DNA of 64,000 nucleotides from VRUE01 sp963805455 (GCA_963805455.1 CAWDUJ010000001.1:310001-374000); one strand, 5' to 3'. Shown: positions 35,410 through 44,546, counted from the stretch's first letter. The notes: generated from the letters alone by a model not told the origin. Translations and numbers: made by a program.

Positions 35410-35889
35410 ATGACCACCTCGACGCAAGAGAACAGGCTCACCGAGGCCGCGGCGCGGTTGCGAATGGCGATCGTGCGGACGGCCAGGAGGCTGCGCCAGG
35501 AGGCGGCGGCCGGAGCGGGGGGGACGGAGCTCTCGCCGACCGCGGGCGCGGCGCTGGCGACGGTCGAGCGCCACGGCCCACTGACCCCCAGTGAGCTCGC
35601 CGACATCGAGCGCGTCAAGCGCCCGACGGCGACCCGGACGCTGGGGCTGCTGGCAGATGCCGGTCTCGTCGATCGAACCCGCGACCCAGCCGACGGTCGC
35701 AGTGCCCTGGTCAGCATCAACGCGGCGGGGCGCGAGCGCCTGCGCCGCCTGCGCGGCCGCAAGAACGCCTATCTGGCGCGCCGCATGCGGCACCTGGCCG
35801 CCGAGGAGGTCGAGACGCTCGAGCGCGCCGCGGCGATCCTCGAGGCGATCCTCGAGGAGCCGCGCGCGAAGCGCGAGGACTTCCAGTGA
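35410..35889 (+). CDS. MarR family transcriptional regulator
   Basis: Winged-helix regulator of 159 residues. The DNA-binding part is LTPSELADIERVKRPTATRTLGLLADAGLVDRTRDPADGRSALVSI, with the wing DxRxxxV-like DGRSALV; the flanking helices form the dimer interface. Its TGA overlaps the GTG of the MFS gene, so it probably represses an exporter operon and responds to an aromatic or drug-like ligand (family knowledge). Leaderless start on the operator described at 35389-35409. Confidence 0.92.
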   Translation: MTTSTQENRLTEAAARLRMAIVRTARRLRQEAAAGAGGTELSPTAGAALATVERHGPLTPSELADIERVKRPTATRTLGLLADAGLVDRTRDPADGRSALVSINAAGRERLRRLRGRKNAYLARRMRHLAAEEVETLERAAAILEAILEEPRAKREDFQ

Positions 35890-37136
35890 GCGCCGCCCTC
35901 AGGCGCAGCGTCGACTCCCTCTCCGTCCCGAATTACCGTCGCTACTTCGCCGGCCAGGTCGTCTCCCTCTCGGGCAACTGGATGCAGATGGTTGCTGAGA
36001 TCTGGCTGGTCCTCTCGCTGACCGGCAGCGGCCTCGCCGTCGGGATGACGACCGCCCTGCAGTTTCTCCCGATCCTCCTCTTCGGCGCCTGGGGCGGGCT
36101 CCTCGCCGACCGCTTCCCGAAGCGGCGCCTGCTGATGGTGACCCAGGCACTGATGGCGATCCCGGCCCTGGCCCTGTTCGGCGTCACCTTCGCCGGGGTC
36201 GTGACCCCGTGGATGGTCTTCATCCTCGTCTTCGTCCGCGGGACGGTCAACGCGGTCGACAACCCGACCCGCCAGAGCTTCGCGATCGAGATGGTCGGCG
36301 CCGACCGGGTGGTCAACGCGGTCAGCCTCAACAGCGTCCTGATCCACTCCGCGCGGCTCGTCGGCCCGGCGATCGCCGGAATTCTGATCGCCCTGGCCGG
36401 AGTCGCGCCCTGCTTTGCGATCAATGCCCTCTCCTTCGGCGGGATGATCTACGCCCTCTGGCTGATGGAGCCCGCGCAGCTGAACACGGCGCCCCGGGCC
36501 GAGCGCGAGCGGGGCGCGATCCGGGCGGCCGTGCGCTACGTAAGACAGACCCCCGAGCTGGCGGTGCCGCTGGGCCTGATGGCCCTGGTCGGGACCTTCG
36601 GGCTCAACTTCCAGGTGATCCTGCCGCTGTTGGCCCGGTTCAGCTTCGACGGCGGCGCCGGCGTCTACGCGACGCTGGTCGCGGCGATGGGCGCCGGCTC
36701 GGTCATCGGGGCCCTGGCGACCGGCGCCCACGGGCGCACCGACGCCCGCCTGATCACCGGCGCCGCGCTCTCCTTCGGCGTCCTCGCCGGTCTCGCGGCG
36801 GTGATGCCGAGCATCGCCCTCGAGGTGCCGATGGTCGCGCTCCTCGGAGCGTCCGCCGTCACCTTCGCCGCCGCGATCAACTCATCGCTGCAGCTTGCGG
36901 TCGAGCCCGAGATGCGGGGCCGGGTGATGGCCCTCTACTCGGTCGTCTTCCTCGGCTCGACCCCGATCGGCGGACCGCTCGCCGGCTGGCTCTCGGAAGC
37001 CTATGACCCGCGCGTCGCCCTGCTGCTGGCCGCCGGCGCCGGGATCGCCGCCGCCTGGGCGGCCCACGTCTCGCTGGGCCGGATGCGGGCGAGGCCACGA
37101 GGGCCCCGCCCGCTCCAGGCCGCCAAGCTGGGCTAG
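35886..37136 (+). CDS. MFS transporter (MFS_3/EntS-like exporter)
   Basis: Membrane protein of 416 residues with about twelve helices. It begins YRRYFAGQVVSLSGNWMQMVAEIWLVLSLTGS and has the loop 2-3 motif GGLLADRFPKRRLL, then RGTVNAVDNPTRQSF, all typical of the MFS_3 group of small-molecule exporters. Coupled to marR by a 4-bp overlap (GTGA). Substrate unknown. Its end overlaps the converging substrate-binding protein gene by 4 bp. Confidence 0.9.
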   Translation: MSAALRRSVDSLSVPNYRRYFAGQVVSLSGNWMQMVAEIWLVLSLTGSGLAVGMTTALQFLPILLFGAWGGLLADRFPKRRLLMVTQALMAIPALALFGVTFAGVVTPWMVFILVFVRGTVNAVDNPTRQSFAIEMVGADRVVNAVSLNSVLIHSARLVGPAIAGILIALAGVAPCFAINALSFGGMIYALWLMEPAQLNTAPRAERERGAIRAAVRYVRQTPELAVPLGLMALVGTFGLNFQVILPLLARFSFDGGAGVYATLVAAMGAGSVIGALATGAHGRTDARLITGAALSFGVLAGLAAVMPSIALEVPMVALLGASAVTFAAAINSSLQLAVEPEMRGRVMALYSVVFLGSTPIGGPLAGWLSEAYDPRVALLLAAGAGIAAAWAAHVSLGRMRARPRGPRPLQAAKLG

Positions 37137-38119
37137 CCGGTAAAGCCTTCTTCTTCGAGGTACTCGCCTGCGACCTGCTTCGGTGTTTCTTTTTCGAGTT
37201 CGACCCGGGCGTCGAGCTCCTGCATCACCTCGAGGGTCAGACCTTCCTGGACCTGGAGGATCGTCTTTTCGTAGTCCGGCCCGGCTTCTTCGGAGACCGA
37301 CTTCTTGGTCACGAAGATGACGTTCCCGGCCGGGAAAACTTCCTTGTCGTCTTCGAGGATCACGAATTTCGGATCTTCACCCGAGAGCTGCGGATCGGTC
37401 GTGAACAGGATCGAGAGATCCGCCTGGTTGTTTTCGAGCACCGTGTAGCGGAGCCCGATGTCGACCGGTTTGAATTCCTTGAATTTGAGGCCGTAGAGTT
37501 TTTCGAGGCCGGCCAGGCAGTCGATCCGCTGGCGGCACTCGGGCGAGCCGTAGAGGGACATTTCTTCGGAGATCCCTTCGAGATCGGAGATCGTTTCGAG
37601 ACCGAGGTCTTCGGCCCTTTCCTTCGTCGTCCCGACCGCGTTCGCGCTCGCGAACGGAGTCGGTTCGAAGGCGGTCAGATCTTCCTTTTCGAATTCTTCG
37701 TTCGCCTTTTCCCACGCTTCGGTCGCGTCGGCGGGGACTTCTTCGGGTTCGAGGCCGAAGAACGAGGTCAGCGCGGTGCTGGCGTACTCCGGGTAGCCGG
37801 AGATCTGGCCGGCCTTCAGAGTTTTCAGCGCCACCGTTTCCGAGCCGAGGTTGAGGTCGGACTTCGCCTTGTAGCCGGCGGCTCCGAGGGCCTGGGCGTA
37901 GATTTCCCCGAGAATTTCCTGTTCGGGGAAGTTCTTCGAGCCGATCGTCAGCGAGACCCCTTCGTTTTCGGGGTTGGAGACGATCGCGCCGCTCCCGCCG
38001 CCGCCTTCTTCACCACCCGAGGCGGTCGTTTCGTCGTTGCTGCTACCGCAGGCGGCGAATGCAAGGCTGAGGATCAGAGCGAGCACAATCGCTACCGCGG
38101 CCCGCCCCCCGTTGGTCAT
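37133..38119 (-). CDS. osmoprotectant ABC transporter substrate-binding lipoprotein (OpuAC family)
   Basis: Protein of 328 residues. Lipoprotein signal peptide (AVAIVLALILSLAFAAC), Ser/Gly-rich linker, then an OpuAC domain (LTIGSKNFPEQEILGEIYAQAL, QISGYPEYASTALTSFF) of the ProX/OpuCC type that binds glycine betaine, choline or related compounds. Last gene of the four-gene importer operon, 37 bp after the permease. ATG 38119 gives a normal signal peptide; an upstream in-frame start adds a polar extension. Glu is encoded mostly by GAA, unlike its cytoplasmic partners. Confidence 0.92.
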   Translation of the reverse strand: MTNGGRAAVAIVLALILSLAFAACGSSNDETTASGGEEGGGGSGAIVSNPENEGVSLTIGSKNFPEQEILGEIYAQALGAAGYKAKSDLNLGSETVALKTLKAGQISGYPEYASTALTSFFGLEPEEVPADATEAWEKANEEFEKEDLTAFEPTPFASANAVGTTKERAEDLGLETISDLEGISEEMSLYGSPECRQRIDCLAGLEKLYGLKFKEFKPVDIGLRYTVLENNQADLSILFTTDPQLSGEDPKFVILEDDKEVFPAGNVIFVTKKSVSEEAGPDYEKTILQVQEGLTLEVMQELDARVELEKETPKQVAGEYLEEEGFTG

Positions 38120-38156
38120 GGTTCTCACTCGTGTCCCTTCCGTGTTTGTTGACTGG

Positions 38157-38858
38157 TCACGCAGCACTCAGCTTCAACCCTCTCGAAGTGAGCAGACGTT
38201 GTAAACCCGCGAGTCCGAACTCGAGCGCGAGCGCCATCAGCGCGACGACGATCGCCCCCGCCAGGACGCCGTTCTCACCGTAGACGTTTTCGTTGATGAT
38301 GTAGTCGCCGAGCGTCAGCACCCCGGCCAGCGGCGCGATCGTCGCCGTCGCCACGATCGCGATCGTGGCTCCCCGGACCCCCGCCATCAGGGTCGGGATC
38401 GCGAGCGGCATCTCGACCCTGGTCAGGATCTCGAACTCGGTCATCCCGATCCCGCGCGCGGCCTCGACCGAGGCCCGGTCCGCCTGGCGGATGCCGGTGA
38501 AGGCGTTGGTCAGGATCGGCGGGATGCCGAGAATCGAGAGGGCGATGGTGACGTTGAGGACGCCGACCCCGATCACCGCCGCCATCAGCGCGATCAGAGC
38601 GAGCTCGGGAATCCCGCGGCCGGCGTTCCCGATCGCGACCGCGAGGAAGCCGCCGGTGCCGCGATGGCCGAGCCAGAGGCCGAGTGGCATCGCCACCAGC
38701 AGCGAGAGCGCCAGCGCCAGCAAGGTCACCTCGAGCTGGGTCATCGCCAGTTCGACCGTCTGCGAGAAGCCGCCGACCAGTTGGCCGCCGGTCACGTTCG
38801 AGGGCTGCGGCTGGAAGATGAATTCGATCGCGCCGCCTATCGAGCCGGCCGGGATCAT
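38157..38858 (-). CDS. osmoprotectant ABC transporter permease (OpuCB/CD type)
   Basis: Membrane protein of 233 residues with about five to six helices. The BPD_transp_1 EAA loop is seen as EAARGIGMTEFEILTRVEMPLAIPTLMAGVR. It probably pairs with the other permease as a heterodimer. ATG 38858 overlaps the preceding permease stop by 4 bp (ATGA). The N-terminal ~35 residues before the first helix are longer than usual. Confidence 0.92.
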   Translation of the reverse strand: MIPAGSIGGAIEFIFQPQPSNVTGGQLVGGFSQTVELAMTQLEVTLLALALSLLVAMPLGLWLGHRGTGGFLAVAIGNAGRGIPELALIALMAAVIGVGVLNVTIALSILGIPPILTNAFTGIRQADRASVEAARGIGMTEFEILTRVEMPLAIPTLMAGVRGATIAIVATATIAPLAGVLTLGDYIINENVYGENGVLAGAIVVALMALALEFGLAGLQRLLTSRGLKLSAA

Positions 38859-39571
38859 GCCTTCGCCGCCCGCGTCCACGGTGTCGCCATTCGCTGGACC
38901 AGGTACAGCGCGGCGTCGAAGACGATCGCCATCAGGATCGCGATGCCGCCGCCGAGGATGATCCCGGTCGGGAAGTTGAGGCTCTTGTAAATCTCCTCGC
39001 CGAGGCCCCAGCCGCTGACGAAGACGGCCAGCGTCGCGATCGCAATCGTGCTGACGGTGGCGATCCGCAGACCGGCGATGATCTCCGGCGTCGCCAGCGG
39101 CACCTCGACCCGCCAGAGGAGCTGACGGTCGGTCAGGCCCATCCCGCGGGCCGCGTCTCTGACCGGGGCCGGGACGTTGGCGAGGCCGATCAGGGTGTTG
39201 CGGTAAATGATCTGCAGGTTGAAGGCGGAGAGGGCGATGATCGCGGTGTCGACTCCGCGCCCCGTCAGTGGCAGCAGGAGGAAGAAGAAGGCGACGCTGG
39301 GGATCGTGTAGAGGACCCCGGTCGCGGCCAGCAGCGGTGGCTGCAGCCAGCGGTGGCGGTGGGCGAACAGGGCCAGCGCGAAGGCGATCACGAAGCCGAG
39401 CGCGACCGCGGCCAGGACCAGCTGCAGGTGCTGGAAGGTCGGCGTCTCAAAGCGGTCGATGTTGTTCCTCGCCCAGTCGAAGCAGAAGATCTTGTTCGGG
39501 TCTTCCTGACAGGCGCCGCCGCGTTCCCTGAGTTCGATCGCGGCGATGGGCAGGGCCAGGTCGTCACCCAC
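38855..39571 (-). CDS. osmoprotectant ABC transporter permease (OpuCB type)
   Basis: Membrane protein of 238 residues. Starts with an outside-type segment containing two cysteines (GGACQEDPNKIFCFDW), then helices and the EAA loop DAARGMGLTDRQLLWRVEVPLATPEIIAGLR. GTG start at 39571 overlaps the ATPase gene end by 8 bp. The extra N-terminal loop with paired cysteines is unusual for OpuC permeases and may form a disulfide. Confidence 0.9.
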   Translation of the reverse strand: MGDDLALPIAAIELRERGGACQEDPNKIFCFDWARNNIDRFETPTFQHLQLVLAAVALGFVIAFALALFAHRHRWLQPPLLAATGVLYTIPSVAFFFLLLPLTGRGVDTAIIALSAFNLQIIYRNTLIGLANVPAPVRDAARGMGLTDRQLLWRVEVPLATPEIIAGLRIATVSTIAIATLAVFVSGWGLGEEIYKSLNFPTGIILGGGIAILMAIVFDAALYLVQRMATPWTRAAKA

Positions 39572-40757
39572 CGTTGGGCCTCTCGGTCGCGCTCTGGAGG
39601 TCGTGTTCGGCGGCCGGCGAGCCGAGGAAGTCGGAGATGATCTCGATCGAGAGGACGCCGTCGATCCTACCCCGCGAGTCGACCACCGCCGCATACTGGG
39701 CCTGGCCCTGGAGCATGTCGGCGAGCGCGTCGCGCATGATGTCGTCGCGGTCGAGCACCGGCCCTAACGGCGAGTCCGGCCGGGACGGGACGGTGTCGGA
39801 TTCGAGGTCGCGCTCGGAGAGCCACCCGACCGGCCGCCGTTCCCCGTCGACCAGCAGCGGGTAGGGGACTTCGGCGCCGGCGAGCTTGGCCCGGACCTCG
39901 GCGCTCGGCTGTCCAGTTTCGGCGATCGGCGCCGCCCAGAGGTCGATGTCGGAGACCCGCATCAGCGCCAGGCGCTTGAGCGCCCGGTCGGCGCCGACGA
40001 AGTCCTCGACGAACTCGTCCGCGGGAGACATCAGCAGCTCGGCCGGGGTCGCGAACTGGGCGACCTTGCCGCCCTCGTGCATGATCGCGATCAGGTCACC
40101 CATCTTGATCGCCTCATCGATGTCGTGGGTGACGAAGAGGACGGTCTTCTTGACCTCCGCCTGGAGGCGGAGGAACTCGTTCTGGAGGCGCTCGCGATTG
40201 ATCGGGTCGATCGCGCCGAACGGCTCATCCATCAACATCACCAGCGGGTCCGCCGCCAGCGCCCGGGCGACCCCGACCCGCTGCTGCTGGCCGCCCGAGA
40301 GCTGGGCGGGGTAGCGATCGCCGAGCGCGGGGTCGAGGCCGATCAGCTCCAGCAGCTCGGTCGTGCGGGCCGCGATCCGGTGCCGGTTCCAGCCGAGGAG
40401 CTGGGGGACGGTGCCGATGTTCTGGGCGATCGTGCGGTGCGGGAAGAGCCCGGTCTCCTGGATCACGTAGCCGATCTCGCGACGGAGGTGGGCGGGCTCG
40501 ATGTCGCGGATCGAGCGCTCGCCGATCAGGACGTCGCCGCTGGTCAGCTCGACGGTGCGGTTGACCAGCCGCATCGCCGTCGTCTTGCCGCAGCCCGAGG
40601 GGCCGACGAGGACGCAGATGTCGCCGCTGGGAACCGTCAGCGAGAGACCGTCGACGGCGACGGTGTCGGAGCCCGGGTAGCGTTTGCTGGCATCCTCGTA
40701 CCGCACTGCCGAGGCACCGGCGGCTGACCCTGCGTCCGTGACCTCTTCGCTCGACAC
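39564..40757 (-). CDS. osmoprotectant ABC transporter ATPase with CBS domains (OpuCA/ProV type)
   Basis: Protein of 397 residues. Walker A GPSGCGKTT, signature LSGGQQQRVG, Walker B LVMLMDEPFGAID and H-loop FVTHDIDEA define a ProV-type ATPase. Residues from about 270 onward contain tandem CBS domains, which in OpuA-type importers sense ionic strength or nucleotides and gate transport. First gene of the operon ATPase-permease-permease-binding protein. GTG start; TAGGCT ends 10 nt before it. Confidence 0.94.
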   Translation of the reverse strand: MSSEEVTDAGSAAGASAVRYEDASKRYPGSDTVAVDGLSLTVPSGDICVLVGPSGCGKTTAMRLVNRTVELTSGDVLIGERSIRDIEPAHLRREIGYVIQETGLFPHRTIAQNIGTVPQLLGWNRHRIAARTTELLELIGLDPALGDRYPAQLSGGQQQRVGVARALAADPLVMLMDEPFGAIDPINRERLQNEFLRLQAEVKKTVLFVTHDIDEAIKMGDLIAIMHEGGKVAQFATPAELLMSPADEFVEDFVGADRALKRLALMRVSDIDLWAAPIAETGQPSAEVRAKLAGAEVPYPLLVDGERRPVGWLSERDLESDTVPSRPDSPLGPVLDRDDIMRDALADMLQGQAQYAAVVDSRGRIDGVLSIEIISDFLGSPAAEHDLQSATERPNGG

Positions 40758-40781
40758 CTGCGGTTTGAGCCTATACCCGGA

Positions 40782-42032
40782 TCAGCTGATTCCGAGTCGC
40801 GCCGCTCTCTCCCGAGCCCTCTCGATCGTCTCCTCGGCGCCCTCGATCCGGCCGTCCCGCATCAGCGGCCTGCCGGCGACGACGGTCGTGTCGACGACCG
40901 AGCCGCTGGCGGCGTAGACGATGTCGGAGGCGAGGTCGCCGAGGCCGATCTCGTAGGCATCGCGCCGCAGCAGCAGGAAATCGGCCGGGGCGCCGACCGT
41001 GAGCGGCCTGCCGGCGCCGAGGATCGGGGCCCGGGCCCCGGTCGCGACCGCGAGCGCCTCGGGCGCCGGGAGGATCGTCGGATCTGCCGCCGCGTGGCGT
41101 TGCATCAGGGCAAAGGTCTTGAGGTCGCTGAGCAGGTCGAGCGAGTCGTTGGAGCCGGCCCCGTCGGTCCCGAGCGCGACCGCGACGCCCGCCTCGCGCG
41201 CCACCGGATAGGGGAAGGGCCCGCCAGAGGCGAGCTTCAGGTTGGCGACGGGGTTGGTGACGACGGTGGCGCCGCGCTCGGCGATCAGCTCGAGCTCGTC
41301 GCGATCGAGCCAGACGCCGTGGGCGAGCATCGTCCGCTCGCCGAGCAGGCCGAGCCGATCGAGGTAGGGGGCCGGGCGTTCGCCGTGGGCCGCGAGGCAG
41401 CCCTCGACCTCCTGCTCGGTCTCGGAAAGGTGGATCTGGACGGGCAGCCCCTTTTCGGCGGCGATCTCCGCGGTCCAGCGCAGCAGCCCCTCGCTGACGG
41501 TGTAGATCGAGTGCGGGGCGAGGGCGCGGCCGATCTCCGGCCCGAACGCCTCCAGCTCCTCGAGCTCGGCCAGCACCCTGCTCTGCATCCGCTCGGTCTC
41601 GCCGTCGGCGTCGAACAGGGGGCCGCCGATCGTCGCCCGCAGGCCGCTGTCGGTGACGGCGCGGGCGGTCGCCGCCGGCTGCCAGTACATGTCCCAGAAG
41701 CGCCCGGTCCCGGTCCGGATCATCTCCAGGCAGGCGAGGCGGGATCCCCAATAGACGTCCTCCTCGTCGAGCTTCGCCTCGACCGGCCAGACCTTCTCCT
41801 GCAGCCAGCGCATCAGCGGCAGGTCGCCGCCGTAGCCGCGGAAGAGGGTCATCGCGGCGTGGGTGTGGCCGTTGACCAGCGCCGGGATAACAGGCGCGCC
41901 GCCGGCGTCGATCGTCTCGTCGCCCACCTCGGGCGCCACCTCGGGCCCCAGCGCCGCGATCGAACCGTCGGTGCAGCGCAGCCCGACCCTCTCCCCGTCG
42001 AGTAGGGCCCCGGTCACGGTCAGGCCGCTCAC
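40782..42032 (-). CDS. mtaD: 5-methylthioadenosine/S-adenosylhomocysteine deaminase
   Basis: Amidohydrolase of 416 residues. Metal ligands: NGHTHAAMTLFRG (HxH), IHLSETEQEV (His), LAHGVWL (His) and GTDGAGSND (Asp), exactly the MtaD/SsnA-type pattern. It would deaminate methylthioadenosine to methylthioinosine. Overlaps by 4 bp the upstream phosphorylase gene, whose family can cleave methylthioinosine, which supports that substrate over other purines. Confidence 0.88.
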   Translation of the reverse strand: MSGLTVTGALLDGERVGLRCTDGSIAALGPEVAPEVGDETIDAGGAPVIPALVNGHTHAAMTLFRGYGGDLPLMRWLQEKVWPVEAKLDEEDVYWGSRLACLEMIRTGTGRFWDMYWQPAATARAVTDSGLRATIGGPLFDADGETERMQSRVLAELEELEAFGPEIGRALAPHSIYTVSEGLLRWTAEIAAEKGLPVQIHLSETEQEVEGCLAAHGERPAPYLDRLGLLGERTMLAHGVWLDRDELELIAERGATVVTNPVANLKLASGGPFPYPVAREAGVAVALGTDGAGSNDSLDLLSDLKTFALMQRHAAADPTILPAPEALAVATGARAPILGAGRPLTVGAPADFLLLRRDAYEIGLGDLASDIVYAASGSVVDTTVVAGRPLMRDGRIEGAEETIERARERAARLGIS

Positions 42033-42700
42033 CCTTCAAGCTCCGGGAGCAGGGTCGCGAGGGCGTCCCGCAAAGCGATGGCGTTGCGCCCGCGCTGGTC
42101 CTCGAGCTGCTCGACCTCGATTGGGGTGCCCTCGATCCCGTTCGCCATGTTGTCGACCACGCAGACCGCCGCATAGGCGATGCCGAGCTCATTGGCGACG
42201 ATGCACTCGGAGGCGATGGTCATCCCGACGAGGTGGGCGTGGGTGGCCATCAGCCGGATCTCGGCGGGCGTCTCGAACCGCGGCCCGGTCGCCTGCCAGT
42301 AGACGCCGCCGTCCTCGATCGCCCCGGCTCCGCTCGCCTCCCAGCCGTCGAGGATCGCGCCCCGCCAGCGGCCGTCGAAGCCGGGTGGGATGTGACCGCG
42401 GGCGTCGTCGAAGGTGGTCAGCGAGAGCTGCAGGGCGATGAAGTCGTCGGGGCAGACGAAGCTGCCGACGCCGAGCTCTGGCCGTAAGGATCCCACCGAC
42501 CCGATCGCTAGCACCCGATCGCAGCCGGCGGCGGCGAGCCGGCGCAGGTTGGCGCCGTGGTCGATCAGGTGGGGCGGGGTGTAGGAGTCGACGCCGTGGC
42601 GGAGGACGACCGCCTCGGCGTTGCCCTCGGTGACGGCGATTATCTCGGCCCCCGAGGGCCCGATCGCGTTGCTTCCGATGATCGTCCCGACGCGTCCCAT
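42029..42700 (-). CDS. methylthioinosine/methylthioadenosine phosphorylase family
   Basis: Purine nucleoside phosphorylase of 223 residues, MTAP group. Seen: GSNAIG near the start (phosphate loop), RHGVDSYTPPHLIDHGANL, VYWQATGPRFETPAEIR and the purine-site MTIASECIVANELG. It is shorter than human MTAP and nearer bacterial MTIP. With MtaD downstream it implies the route MTA to methylthioinosine to hypoxanthine plus methylthioribose-1-phosphate. TAGGAT ends 8 nt before the ATG. Confidence 0.88.
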   Translation of the reverse strand: MGRVGTIIGSNAIGPSGAEIIAVTEGNAEAVVLRHGVDSYTPPHLIDHGANLRRLAAAGCDRVLAIGSVGSLRPELGVGSFVCPDDFIALQLSLTTFDDARGHIPPGFDGRWRGAILDGWEASGAGAIEDGGVYWQATGPRFETPAEIRLMATHAHLVGMTIASECIVANELGIAYAAVCVVDNMANGIEGTPIEVEQLEDQRGRNAIALRDALATLLPELEG

Positions 42701-42741
42701 CTGCCCTGATCCTAAGCCGAGCCTCCTCTATCGTGGGATCG

Positions 42742-43218
42742 ATGACCACGGGGGCATCCGGTCGGAACGAGACCGAGGAGGAGCGCCTGGACCGCAATCT
42801 CGGCGAGTTGCTGCAGGAGCTGCGAATCGCGCTCCCCGGGGTCCAGGTCCTCTTCGCCTTCCTCCTCGCCGTCCCGTTCCAGCGGAACTTCAACGAAATC
42901 ACGACGTTCCAGGAATACGCGTATTTCGGGACCCTGCTTTCGACGATGATCTCGGCCGCGCTCCTGATCGCGCCCTCCGCCTATCACCGGATCACCTTTC
43001 GGCTTCACCGAAAGGAGGAACTCGTCGTCTACGCCAACCGGCTCGCGATCATCGGGCTCGCCTTCCTGGCGCTGGCGATGACCGGCTCGGTGACGCTGAT
43101 CACCGACGTCCTCTTCGGAGCCCTGGCGACCCTTGTCGTCGCCACCGGGGCGGCAACGCTCTTCGTCGTGCTCTGGTACGTGCTGCCCACCCGGCAGGGG
43201 CGTCAGGTCAGCGAGTAG
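42742..43218 (+). CDS. DUF6328 family membrane protein
   Basis: Protein of 158 residues with four hydrophobic helices. The N-terminal LLQELRIALPGVQVLFAFLLAVPFQRNF and the APSAYHRITFRLHRKEELV segment are the DUF6328 hallmarks. Function unknown. ATG 42742 is preferred to GTG 42733 because TATCGT ends 7 nt before it, the leaderless spacing of other genes here. Convergent with the MBL gene, 11-bp overlap. Confidence 0.82.
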   Translation: MTTGASGRNETEEERLDRNLGELLQELRIALPGVQVLFAFLLAVPFQRNFNEITTFQEYAYFGTLLSTMISAALLIAPSAYHRITFRLHRKEELVVYANRLAIIGLAFLALAMTGSVTLITDVLFGALATLVVATGAATLFVVLWYVLPTRQGRQVSE

Positions 43219-44113
43219 GCGCGACGGCCTCGGCGGGGGCATCCGCGGAGGCCCTGCGCGGCGATGCGAGGTCGTACTCGGCGCCCTCGACCCCGAGCTC
43301 GATCGCGCTGGGGTCGCCGCCCCGCTTGAGCCACCCGTCCCGGGCTTCCTCCTCGAGCAGGTCGAGGCGTTCGTCGGAGTGGCCGGGATCGTGGTGGAAG
43401 AGGATCGTGCGGCCTGCTCCGGTCCGGTCGGCGAAGGAGAGGGAGTGCGAGAGGGCCGAGTGGCCCCAGCCGACGTGGTTGGGGTACTCGGAGTCGGCGT
43501 ACTGGCCGTCGTGGATGAGCATCGAGGCGTCGCGCGCCAGCGAGAAGCCCGAAATCCAATCCTCATCGAGCGAATCGAGGTCGGCGCCGAGGGCGGGCTC
43601 GTGGTCGGGGATGTAGGTCAGCGACTGGTCGCCGTCGTCGATCCGGTAGCCGAGGGTCGGCCCGCGGTGGGCGACGGACGCGGCCCGGATCCTCGCCGGG
43701 CCGATCTCCCAGTCGATCTCAGGGCAGTGGCGGAAGGAGACGTCGCAGGGCAGCTCCTTGACCTCGATCGGGGAGAGCGGGGCCGAGATATAACGGGCGA
43801 TCCGCTCGCGCAGCGAGGCCTCCGGCGAGGCCGGGCCCCAGATAACGATCTCGGTCTGCGGCTGGAAGGCGGGGGCGAAGAAGACCAGGCCCTGGATGTG
43901 GTCGAGGTGGAGATGGGTGAGAAGGATGTGGAGCCGGGCGGGCTCGGCGGCGAGGGCGAGGCCGAGACTGCGGATCCCGGTGCCCGCGTCGAGGGCGAGG
44001 AGCGAGCCGTCGGAGAGGGTCACCCCGACGCAGGAGGTGTTGCCGCCGTAGCGGATCGTGTCCGGCCCTGGGGATGGGATCGACCCTCGTGTGCCCCAGA
44101 GCTTGACCTTCAT
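43208..44113 (-). CDS. MBL-fold metallo-hydrolase
   Basis: Protein of 301 residues. KLWGTRGSIPSPGPDTIRYGGNTSCV and LLTHLHLDHIQGL (HxHxDH) place it among the MBL enzymes related to PhnP/phosphodiesterases; further ligands in IPDHEPAL and LIHDGQY, and FHHDPGHSDERL near the end. Relatives cut cyclic nucleotides or act with PAS/GAF signalling proteins. The PAS gene ends one base before this ATG, so the pair is an operon and a signalling role is plausible. Confidence 0.88.
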   Translation of the reverse strand: MKVKLWGTRGSIPSPGPDTIRYGGNTSCVGVTLSDGSLLALDAGTGIRSLGLALAAEPARLHILLTHLHLDHIQGLVFFAPAFQPQTEIVIWGPASPEASLRERIARYISAPLSPIEVKELPCDVSFRHCPEIDWEIGPARIRAASVAHRGPTLGYRIDDGDQSLTYIPDHEPALGADLDSLDEDWISGFSLARDASMLIHDGQYADSEYPNHVGWGHSALSHSLSFADRTGAGRTILFHHDPGHSDERLDLLEEEARDGWLKRGGDPSAIELGVEGAEYDLASPRRASADAPAEAVAPTR

Positions 44114-44114
44114 C

Positions 44115-44546
44115 TCAGCTCCCGGCCCCGTTCGAGGAGATCGGCCAGAACACTGCGATCGCCCCGTGGGTTCCGTGGGGGGTGAGGATCGGGAAGGCCG
44201 AGACCTCGACCGAGTGGAGATGGCCGTCGGTCGAGCGGATCTCGAAGCTCGCGTGGGCGGGGCGGTTGTTGCGAACGGCGACGACGAGCGGCAGCTCGTC
44301 GTAGGGCAGCGGGGTTCCCTCGGCGTCGAAAGGGCCGAACATCGAGCCCCACTCCTCGGGGCCGACGACGCCGAGTTCCTCGAACCGCTTTCCGAGCAGA
44401 GTCCCGGCGGCCTCGTTGTAGAAGACCAGCAGCCCACCCTCGTCGACCAGGAACGCCGGCGTCGAAAGAGCGGACATCAGGTTCCGGGCGAGGATCAGCT
44501 CGAGCGGTCTCTGGGCGGCGGTTTCGTCTTTCGGTGGATTCGGCAC
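44115..44546 (-). CDS. PAS domain protein
   Basis: Single PAS domain of 143 residues (MSALSTPAFLVDEGGLLVFYNEAAGTLLG, then SFEIRSTDGHLHSVEVSAFPI), with no kinase, cyclase or DNA-binding output domain. It probably senses a small ligand or redox state and acts through a partner. Directly precedes the MBL gene (1-bp gap). Start is GTG, with no close TANNNT hexamer. Confidence 0.82.
   Translation of the reverse strand: MPNPPKDETAAQRPLELILARNLMSALSTPAFLVDEGGLLVFYNEAAGTLLGKRFEELGVVGPEEWGSMFGPFDAEGTPLPYDELPLVVAVRNNRPAHASFEIRSTDGHLHSVEVSAFPILTPHGTHGAIAVFWPISSNGAGS

Noticed and set aside
44115..44546. PAS gene as the input domain of a fused MBL enzyme
   Set aside because: The PAS frame ends in a TGA one base before the MBL ATG, and the frames differ; they are two genes.
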